Source: Aurantibacillus circumpalustris (GTDB lineage Bacteria > Bacteroidota > Bacteroidia > B-17B0 > Aurantibacillaceae). Taken from it: a DNA stretch of 64,000 bases. The translations under genes were made by a program, and so were the position numbers. Each line of letters begins with the position of its first letter. Within the stretch, counting starts at the first letter, position 1. The notes beneath the pieces were generated by a model. The model had not been told where the DNA came from, made no database searches, and was given only the letters and a program-made list of their open reading frames with translations. Positions 20,340 to 31,329 of the stretch are shown one piece after another. The stretch covers positions 1,984,001 to 2,048,000 of the forward strand of contig NZ_CP121197.1 in the NCBI RefSeq assembly GCF_029625215.1, given 5' to 3'.

Positions 20340-20894
20340 TTATTGCGCAATAACAACTTTTGAGAAACGTATTACTTTATCTCCCAATTTGTAACCTTTT
20401 TCAACTTCATCAATTACCTTGCCCTTCTGGGATTCATCCGTAGCAGGAATATTAGTAATAGCTTCCATAAAATCAGGATCAAAAGTTTCTCCTTTGGTTT
20501 CAAATGAAACTAAACCTTTTTGTTGTGTTACATTTTTGAGTTTGTTATAAATAAGCTGAATGCCTTCTTTTATAACTTTAGAATCATGTACAGACTCGTT
20601 TGCTTTCATTGCACGATCAAAATCATCTATAACCGGTAATATGGCTTTAAAAAGATCTTCTGCAGCAGTTTTGATGATTTCAGACTTCTCTTTAATCGTG
20701 CGTTTACGATAATTATCAAATTCTGAATATAAGCGCAAGTATTTTTCATTAGCCTCTGCAATTTTAGCTTCAAAGTCAATAGAAACTGATGTTTCGTCAG
20801 TTACAGGCTCATTTTCAGCCGTATTGTCAGTTGTATTAGCTTTCGAATCGGTTTCAGAGTGTTCGTTTATTATGTTATCTTCTTGATTTTGCAT
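20340..20894 (-). CDS. grpE: Nucleotide exchange factor GrpE
   Basis: GrpE releases ADP from DnaK. The 184-aa protein has an acidic, disordered N terminus (~1-40), a long coiled coil including ANEKYLRLYSEFDNYRKRT, and the C-terminal beta domain ending in GYKLGDKVIRFSKVVIAQ, with the family's GETFDPDFMEAI motif. Length and order are normal. It precedes dnaJ in a two-gene chaperone unit; dnaK is not in the window. Confidence 0.97.
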   Translation of the reverse strand: MQNQEDNIINEHSETDSKANTTDNTAENEPVTDETSVSIDFEAKIAEANEKYLRLYSEFDNYRKRTIKEKSEIIKTAAEDLFKAILPVIDDFDRAMKANESVHDSKVIKEGIQLIYNKLKNVTQQKGLVSFETKGETFDPDFMEAITNIPATDESQKGKVIDEVEKGYKLGDKVIRFSKVVIAQ

Positions 20895-20971
20895 AGCTTA
20901 AGGACAAAATTATATGTTTTTACACTCATATAAATCAATTACTTTGCCATTAATTAAAACGAGATAATTTG

Positions 20972-22201
20972 TCAGTTTTTATAGATTAAAAACTCAACAC
21001 GCCTATTTATTCTGTGATCTTCTTCGCGGCAATCGATTGTTCCTTCGCAAATCTTTCTAAGTTCGGTATTTCCTTTAGCGATCGCTTTAATTCTGGCAGG
21101 TTGAATCCCTTTTTTTTGCAAATAATTTTTAACAGCAGTAGCTTGATTCGTGGTAAGTTGCATTGCGTAGTCAGCGTCCATTCTAGCATCTGTGTGTGTT
21201 GTTATTTCAATTTGAGTATCCTTATCTTTTTGAAGCATGGCAATAATTGAGTTTAACTGCTGTTCATCTTTTGGAGTAAGACCATCGCCATTCGTATAAA
21301 ACGCGAGGTGTTTTGTAACGTCAATTTGACCTAAAGAGTTAATAATTGAACTCGCAGTGTCTGCTGTGAGTCTATTGCTGTAACGCGCCGAAATGTAAAA
21401 AGTAAAGCCGTTGTCTTTTGTTCTGCCATCCATTAAAAAATCATCTTTTGAAGAGTATAACGCAATTGGATCTGATGTAGTGATATCAATCTTATTATCG
21501 ATCTTAAGAATAAAATCTTGGTTTAATTTCATGTCGCTAAAAGTAAACTCACCCTTTAGATTGGTTATTGTTTTAGCTATTGAATCACCATAATAATTAA
21601 AGAGATAAAGTTTAATAAACTTGGCTACTTCTGTTTTATCTGATGATTGCGCAAGTTTACCAACCACATCTTTTAAAACAGGTTGAATGTTTTTACGTTC
21701 ATCCAATAAGTTTTCAATTTCAGTCATGGATGGATTTACTGCTAAAACCACACCTTTTTCATCAATAAGAATGTCTGTTGGTATGCGCCTAACACCGTAT
21801 TTTAAACAGGCTTCATCGTTGTAGCCCCTAAGAGCTATTCCATGCGTGAAATTATCAAGCGTATCCAACGCGATTGCGTTTGCCCAAGCATGTTTATCGG
21901 TTTGAACAGCGATTGAAATTATTTGAAATCCTTCCGCACTTCTATATTGGGAATTCCTATAGCGCTGAACAATGCGGTTAAGGTATATATTATCAGCTCT
22001 TGATTTTTTTACATTACTACTCCAAAAATGGAGCAATAGAATACGCCTCATATAAGGCATTGTAAAACTTTGAATACTATTTTCTTTAAGATTTAAAATA
22101 AACGACGGAGCAGAGTCACCTGGTTTTATCAAGAGTGAATCTTCTTGAGAAAAAGATTTTAGACAAAGAATAGATAAGATTATTAAAAATCTGTATTTCA
22201 T
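20972..22201 (-). CDS. Thioredoxin-like (Cys-less) domain fused to OmpA C-terminal domain
   Basis: After a signal peptide (to ~residue 18), residues ~25-165 follow a TlpA/redoxin fold: GDSAPSFILNL, LLLHFWSSNVKKSRAD and YGVRRIPTDILIDEKGVVLA, the latter including the cis-Pro segment. The CxxC site is replaced by SSNV (residues 61-64), so it cannot do dithiol chemistry. A linker with two short beta-rich segments leads to an OmpA-like domain (~295-409) ending NRRVEFLIYKN. In it the Asp of THTDARMD is kept, but the Arg usually found in 'LSxxRA' is Gln. It overlaps the tlpA stop codon by one base (TAATG). The role is probably structural or binding. Confidence 0.82.
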   Translation of the reverse strand: MKYRFLIILSILCLKSFSQEDSLLIKPGDSAPSFILNLKENSIQSFTMPYMRRILLLHFWSSNVKKSRADNIYLNRIVQRYRNSQYRSAEGFQIISIAVQTDKHAWANAIALDTLDNFTHGIALRGYNDEACLKYGVRRIPTDILIDEKGVVLAVNPSMTEIENLLDERKNIQPVLKDVVGKLAQSSDKTEVAKFIKLYLFNYYGDSIAKTITNLKGEFTFSDMKLNQDFILKIDNKIDITTSDPIALYSSKDDFLMDGRTKDNGFTFYISARYSNRLTADTASSIINSLGQIDVTKHLAFYTNGDGLTPKDEQQLNSIIAMLQKDKDTQIEITTHTDARMDADYAMQLTTNQATAVKNYLQKKGIQPARIKAIAKGNTELRKICEGTIDCREEDHRINRRVEFLIYKN

Positions 22202-22776
22202 TATTTGACAACTAATTTATCGAGTGCGTTTATTAAATCCTCTCCGCGAAGATTCTTATTTATTATAATTCCTTTTTCGTTAATCAAAAAATTACCAGGA
22301 ATACTCGTAACCTGATATTTCGCTGCCGCTCCGCTGCCCCAACCCATTAGATCGCTAACATGATTTTCCCATTTAAGTTCGTCTTTCTCAATCGCTTTCT
22401 TCCAAGCTTCTGCATTACCGTCTAGCGAAACGCTATAAACAGTAAACCCATTTCCGGTTTTAAATTTTTTTTCTTTGAACTGGTTATATGCCTTTACAAC
22501 AGCGGGATTTTCGTACCTACAGGGACCACACCAACTTGCCCAAAAGTCGATTAATACTAGTTTTCCTCGCAAAGAAGATAAATTGATAACCGTTCCAGAT
22601 GGATTTTTTAAAGATATTTCCGGAGCAAGGTTACCAAGATTTAAACCGATTGCTGGTTCTGATTGAACTACATTTTCTGGGGAAACTGCATGTGGGTCGT
22701 TTGTCGCATCCTTGCATTTAAAAGAACCAGTAAAAACAAGCAACGGCACTAAAAATAAAATTAAAAAAGTTCTCAT
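22201..22776 (-). CDS. TlpA-family thiol-disulfide reductase
   Basis: This 191-aa exported protein has an N-terminal signal segment and a TlpA/ResA-like redoxin domain: LVLIDFWASWCGPCRYENP with the WCGPC active site, and VTSIPGNFLINEKGIII with the cis-Pro loop. Such proteins reduce disulfides in the periplasm, for instance in cytochrome c maturation. The Cys near residue 22 lies after 'GSF K', a poor lipobox, so lipid anchoring is doubtful. It overlaps murA by 4 bp and the downstream fusion gene by 1 bp, so translation is probably coupled. Here it precedes an inactive paralogue-like partner. Confidence 0.92.
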   Translation of the reverse strand: MRTFLILFLVPLLVFTGSFKCKDATNDPHAVSPENVVQSEPAIGLNLGNLAPEISLKNPSGTVINLSSLRGKLVLIDFWASWCGPCRYENPAVVKAYNQFKEKKFKTGNGFTVYSVSLDGNAEAWKKAIEKDELKWENHVSDLMGWGSGAAAKYQVTSIPGNFLINEKGIIINKNLRGEDLINALDKLVVK

Positions 22777-24083
22777 GACGATTTCCGTACTATGTTTGCT
22801 CCAATCGCATTTAACCGTGTATCAATGTTTTGGTACCCTCTGTCAATTTGATTTATATTAAAAATTACACTTTTTCCTTTAGCACTCATTGCAGCAATTA
22901 GTAATGCAACGCCAGCTCTAATATCAGGACTTGCCATATTTATAGCGCGTAACTGAACTTTTCTATCCAGTCCCATAACCGTTGCACGATGCGGATCGCA
23001 TAAAATAATTTTTGCTCCCATATCAATTAACTTATCTACAAAAAACAAACGACTCTCAAACATTTTTTGATGCACGAGAACATTTCCCCTTGCTTGAATA
23101 GCTGTTACTAAAGCAATACTAATCAAATCTGGTGTAAAACCTGGCCATATTGCATCGCTTATAGTAAGAATGGAGCCATCAATAAATGTATCTATTTCGT
23201 AACTTTCTTGTTCAGGAATATAAATATCATCTCCTCTGCGTTCCATCTGAATACCAAGTCTACCAAATATTGTTGGTATAATGCCTAAGTTATTATAGCT
23301 AACATCTTTAATGGTAATTTCTGACTGTGTTACTGCCGCCATGCCAATAAACGATCCAATTTCAATCATATCAGGTAACAGACGATGTTTTGTTCCTTTA
23401 AGTTCTTTAACACCTTCTATAGTAAGCAAATTAGAACCAACGCCACCAATTTTTGCACCCATGCTATTAAGCATCTTGCATAATTGTTGTAAATAAGGTT
23501 CACATGCAGCGTTATAAATTGTTGTAATACCTTCTGCAAGTACTGCCGCCATTACAATATTTGCCGTACCTGTTACAGATGCTTCATCTAATAACATATA
23601 CGCTCCTCGCAAATTCTTACCTTCTACTTCATAAATTTCAGTATCTTCTTGGTAATTAAATTTAGCACCTAAAGCCTCGAAGCCAATAAAATGGGTATCT
23701 ACACGTCTTCTTCCAATTTTGTCACCACCAGGTTTAGGCATATATGCCTTACCAAAACGGGTAAGCATTGGACCTACAACCATCATGCTACCTCTCAAGC
23801 TACCACCTTTTTTCTTGAATTCAGGAGAAACTAGATAATCAACATTAACGTCATCAGCTTGAAAAGTGAATTCCTCGTGACCAGTTTTTTCAACCTTTAC
23901 GCCCAGTTCAGATAAAAGTTCTATTAGCTTATTTATATCAACAATATTTGGAACATTACCTATTACAACTTTTTCCTTAGTTAAAAGAACTGCGCAAATA
24001 ACTTGTAAAGCCTCATTTTTAGCTCCCTGTGGAATAATATCACCTTTTAATTTATTACCGCCATGTACTTCAAAAACCGCCAT
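22773..24083 (-). CDS. murA: UDP-N-acetylglucosamine 1-carboxyvinyltransferase (MurA), Cys-to-Asp active site
   Basis: MurA adds enolpyruvate from PEP to UDP-GlcNAc, the first committed step of peptidoglycan synthesis. The 436-aa length and the motifs GGNKLKGDIIPQGAKNEAL, SLRGSMMVVGPML and RAGVALLIAAM are typical. In the catalytic loop the usual PGGC is PGGD (Asp121, codon at 23721-23723). In other bacteria the Cys-to-Asp form stays active and is not alkylated by fosfomycin. The gene follows DUF4290 by 9 bp and overlaps tlpA by 4 bp. Confidence 0.97.
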   Translation of the reverse strand: MAVFEVHGGNKLKGDIIPQGAKNEALQVICAVLLTKEKVVIGNVPNIVDINKLIELLSELGVKVEKTGHEEFTFQADDVNVDYLVSPEFKKKGGSLRGSMMVVGPMLTRFGKAYMPKPGGDKIGRRRVDTHFIGFEALGAKFNYQEDTEIYEVEGKNLRGAYMLLDEASVTGTANIVMAAVLAEGITTIYNAACEPYLQQLCKMLNSMGAKIGGVGSNLLTIEGVKELKGTKHRLLPDMIEIGSFIGMAAVTQSEITIKDVSYNNLGIIPTIFGRLGIQMERRGDDIYIPEQESYEIDTFIDGSILTISDAIWPGFTPDLISIALVTAIQARGNVLVHQKMFESRLFFVDKLIDMGAKIILCDPHRATVMGLDRKVQLRAINMASPDIRAGVALLIAAMSAKGKSVIFNINQIDRGYQNIDTRLNAIGANIVRKSS

Positions 24084-24092
24084 ATAGAAGAA

Positions 24093-24743
24093 TTAAAATT
24101 TCCTATTGTTTTTATGTTTGTGATTATTGTTTTTGTGTTTATTGTTTTTGTGAAAGAATTTCTTGTTGCTGTTACTATTAGTATTGGCATTACCACGAAG
24201 TTCCTGATGCGAACTCAAAGGAGTTGAGGCATCTACTTTTAATTCTCCAGCTGATAAATCTGCTAAATTTTTAAAAATCACATCATCCGTAATCGTATCC
24301 TTATTCCAGTTGTAATAAGATTTTTTAAGATGATTGGCTATTTGTCGTGTGAGTTCATTGCGTTCAGCGCCTTCTGGTAAAGATCTTGCTTTTTTAATGA
24401 TTTCTTCTATGGTTTTACCATAATGTTTGTACTTAATTCGGCCTTTAGGGTATTCAAGAAGTTTCGGTTTTTCTTTGAAACTTTCTGCGTTAGGCATTGA
24501 ATAGGGGCTATCCACGTCAAGTTTAAATTGAGATATTATAAATAAATGATCCCATAATTTATGGTTGAAGTCTGCAACATCGCGCAATGGAGGATTTAAT
24601 TGCCCCATTATTTGAATAATTGCTCTTGCGCAGGTATTGCGCTCATCCCTGTCCGTAATCGAACAACAATACTCTATCATTCCTTGAATATTTCTACCAT
24701 ATTCCGGAATTATTAATCTGTCTAATTGTGTATTATATTCCAT
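24093..24743 (-). CDS. DUF4290 domain-containing protein
   Basis: The 216-aa protein opens with MEYNTQLDRLIIPEYGRNIQ and contains CCSITDRDERNTCARAIIQI and LWDHLFIISQF, the pattern of DUF4290, a Bacteroidota family of unknown function commonly found just before murA. The conserved part ends near residue 160; the tail (~180-216) is low-complexity Asn/His/Lys and probably disordered. It has no signal peptide or membrane segment. Its place at the head of the murA operon hints at a role in envelope growth, which is inference only. Confidence 0.88.
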   Translation of the reverse strand: MEYNTQLDRLIIPEYGRNIQGMIEYCCSITDRDERNTCARAIIQIMGQLNPPLRDVADFNHKLWDHLFIISQFKLDVDSPYSMPNAESFKEKPKLLEYPKGRIKYKHYGKTIEEIIKKARSLPEGAERNELTRQIANHLKKSYYNWNKDTITDDVIFKNLADLSAGELKVDASTPLSSHQELRGNANTNSNSNKKFFHKNNKHKNNNHKHKNNRKF

Positions 24744-24925
24744 TTTATCAAAGCATAAATATACTCAAAAATGATTTGACGACTTAAACCAAGTTTTTTT
24801 TAATCCATAAGACCTTGTTAGTAAAGGTAAAAGCAGGCTTATTATAATTTTAAAATCATTTTGAATACCGCAATGGTATTGATTTTCAAGTGTTTTAAAA
24901 TAATAATTAAAAATTACCCAAAACA

Positions 24926-24957
24926 TTTGGAAAATGCAAAAAGGCTGTGTACTTTTG
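24926..24957 (+). promoter_or_regulatory. rRNA operon promoter P1
   Basis: TTTG at 24926-24929, a 20-nt spacer, then TACTTTTG at 24950-24957: an exact match to the Bacteroidota TTTG/TAnnTTTG promoter. It is 533 bp upstream of the 16S start and points to the rRNA genes. Confidence 0.75.
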
Positions 24958-25085
24958 GCCTCCCGTTTTTTGAGTAATTGAGGATGCAACAATATATAGA
25001 TTAGGAATTTATTCCTAGGGAATGCGTGGAATTGATTCCACGGGAATAGAGGAGAGAAAATATTTTTAAAAAAGATTAAAAAATA

Positions 25086-25117
25086 TTTGGTGGTTGAGAA
25101 AAAGATATGTAATTTTG
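25086..25117 (+). promoter_or_regulatory. rRNA operon promoter P2
   Basis: TTTG at 25086-25089 and TAATTTTG at 25110-25117, again 20 nt apart, repeat the P1 layout 160 bp downstream. Tandem promoters fit a highly expressed rRNA operon. Confidence 0.8.
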
Positions 25118-25489
25118 CACCCCCGAAACGAACAAGGAAAGAAAAAGAGGTAGAAAGGAAGTCGGGAACACGTTCAGAGTTTGACATTTTGAGATTAGCA
25201 GTAAGGGTTTAGGGATTAGGAAACTAATCACTAATAACTTATCACTAGTCACTAAATATAGACGTTCATTGAAAAGATTGATAAACAATAATGGTAAGTG
25301 ATTCACTTTTTAAATAAAGTAGTATTACGAACAAACACAAAAGCTTTAATTTTTATATAGCGATATATAATAACTAGCCCTTGAGGGATGTTGCAAAAGA
25401 CAACATTACGTCCTTAAGATATGAAATGAGCATTTAGCGAGTTGAAGTTCACAGCGATGTGGATGGATCTTAAAGGACAAACTTTTTTT
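25118..25489 (+). other. rRNA leader region
   Basis: This untranslated leader runs from P2 to the 16S gene. It holds the element acgttcattga...attgataaa at about 25262-25286, which recurs just before 23S (27644-27667) and probably belongs to antitermination or processing signals. No protein gene is present. Confidence 0.6.
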
Positions 25490-27012
<1,523 letters not shown>

Positions 27013-27156
27013 TGGAGCCATCCCTCAAACAAGGGTGTTATGCAAGTAATATATAATTACTTACTATTAAAGTTTATCAATCTTTTTTTAAAATCTTGAA
27101 AGAGAAACCCAAGACAAGAGCTGGGTGAAAGGCTAAAGCGAACTGCTTTACGCGGA

Positions 27157-27237
27157 TTGACAATTTACAAATTGACAATTTACGATTGAAGAAATTGAAA
27201 AAAATCGTCAATTGTAAATTTAAAGATTGTAAATCTA
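27157..27237. repeat. A/T-rich imperfect inverted repeat in 16S-tRNA spacer
   Basis: The segment 'gacaatttacaaattgacaatttacgatt' pairs imperfectly with 'aatcgtcaattgtaaatttaaagattgtaaatc' shortly after. It lies between 16S and tRNA-Ile and could form a processing stem in the precursor. Confidence 0.55.
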
Positions 27238-27241
27238 AAAC

Positions 27242-27315
27242 AGTCCCGTAGCTCAGTTGGTTAGAGCACTACACTGATAATGTAGGGGTCAGCGGTTCAA
27301 ATCCGCTCGGGACTA
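27242..27315 (+). tRNA. tRNA-Ile (GAT)
   Basis: A full cloverleaf: 7-bp acceptor agtcccg/cgggact, T8-A9, D stem gctc/gagc, anticodon loop ctgataa with anticodon GAT at 27276-27278, T arm with gttcaaatc. CCA is not encoded. It is the first of the spacer tRNAs. Confidence 0.97.
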
Positions 27316-27359
27316 CAAAGCTTGAATTTTGGGAAGCTGAATAAACTCCCTAAGATAAT

Positions 27360-27433
27360 GGGGGATTAGCTCAGCTGGCTAGAGCGCCTGCCTTGCACGC
27401 AGGAGGTCATCGGTTCGACTCCGATATTCTCCA
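27360..27433 (+). tRNA. tRNA-Ala (TGC)
   Basis: The acceptor ggggga-t pairs fully (with G-T pairs) with attctcc only if the gene starts at 27360. The D stem is gctc/gagc, the anticodon stem cctgc/gcagg encloses cttgcac with anticodon TGC at 27394-27396, and the T arm is atcgg-ttcgact-ccgat. Ile-Ala is the usual spacer pair in bacterial rRNA operons. Confidence 0.96.
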
Positions 27434-27486
27434 CAAAAATTACTTCTTTACAACGGTAAAGATTTTAGATTGAAATAAGAACACCA

Positions 27487-27560
27487 GGGTAACTAGCTCA
27501 ATGGAAGAGCGTCCCGAGTTTCACTCGGGAAGGTCATCGGTTCGACTCCGATATTCTCCA
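27487..27560 (+). tRNA. tRNA-Glu-like (TTC), chimeric and possibly a pseudogene
   Basis: A third tRNA-like gene follows tRNA-Ala. It has T8-A9, D stem gctc/gagc, and anticodon stem cccga/tcggg around gtttcac, giving anticodon TTC (27530-27532). The 3' part, aggtcatcggttcg... to the acceptor, is identical for 31 nt to tRNA-Ala. As a result the 5' acceptor gggtaac pairs poorly with the Ala-derived attctcc: two mismatches and one G-T in seven. Loop positions 32 and 38 (G and C) are unusual. It may be a recombinant, edited or dead tRNA. Confidence 0.55.
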
Positions 27561-27585
27561 CCAATTCAGTTGTTGAATTACTGAA

Positions 27586-27620
27586 TTTTAGAATTTTTGA
27601 TTTATTCAAAAATTCTAAAA
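27586..27620. repeat. Perfect inverted repeat before 23S rRNA
   Basis: Fifteen-base arms ttttagaatttttga and tcaaaaattctaaaa enclose tttat. It is a likely precursor-RNA hairpin between the last tRNA and 23S, perhaps an RNase III site. A second hairpin, ggtaagc...gcttacc, lies at ~27803-27829. Confidence 0.7.
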
Positions 27621-27868
27621 ATTAAAAAATCAACAAATGAAATACGTTCATTGACATATTGATAAAGACACGAGAGCCAATTTTATTGCAAAATAATTTT
27701 GGTGAACAACAGATAGACTTTTTTAAATAAAAGATCTATTTTAAATCATGAAGTTAAACACATGATAAATGGACAGAAACCATTAAAAAAAACGAAATTC
27801 TTTGGTAAGCGGAGCAAAAGCTGCTTACCGTGTTGCTTGAGGTATTTAATTACATTGAGATAACAAAA

Positions 27869-30753
<2,885 letters not shown>

Positions 30754-30775
30754 TAAAAAAATATTTTAAGATTGA

Positions 30776-30808
30776 GCCTGAAGTGAAAGTTTACTTTCTA
30801 CTTCAGGC
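30776..30808. repeat. 23S-5S spacer hairpin
   Basis: Arms gcctgaagt-gaaag and cttt-ct-acttcaggc fold with a short loop just after 23S. There is no long T-run, so a processing stem is more likely than a terminator. Confidence 0.6.
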
Positions 30809-30934
30809 CCGATATCTTAATTAATCTCTTGTGTCTTTATTCAATATTGTTTTAATTTATTAATTATTACGAGTTGTTTTATTCCGGGTTCTAAACCCGA
30901 AATAAATAATAATCAACCCGAAATAATGATCCCT

Positions 30935-31047
<113 letters not shown>

Positions 31048-31057
31048 TTTAAAAGTC

Positions 31058-31089
31058 AAAAAGCCTTGCTAGTAATAGCGAGGCTTTTT
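31058..31089 (+). terminator. rRNA operon terminator
   Basis: The stem aaaaagccttgct/agcgaggcttttt (one G-T pair) with loop agtaat ends in T-rich sequence 11 bp after 5S. Confidence 0.88.
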
Positions 31090-31329
31090 GCGTTTGTATA
31101 TGGTTGTACTCCTGATGAGCCAAGTCGAAGCGTGTCTCCAAATACTCGCTATCGCCCGACCGGGGTTTGGTAGCTTTGCTCTATTCGTAAGATAAGAGCT
31201 GCTGTGAGGTAACAAGTTTATTTTTTTTGATAATATTAAAATAAAAGGCCCACTATTATTTAAGAGAGAGACGTTGTGTATAGTAGCTCTTTTTAAGAGT
31301 TTATCAATATCAACTCATACATTGTTATA

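Noticed and set aside
24765-25306. Minus-strand open frames in the rRNA promoter region
   Set aside because: They overlap both rRNA promoters and have low-complexity Leu/Phe/Ser-rich products with no family features.
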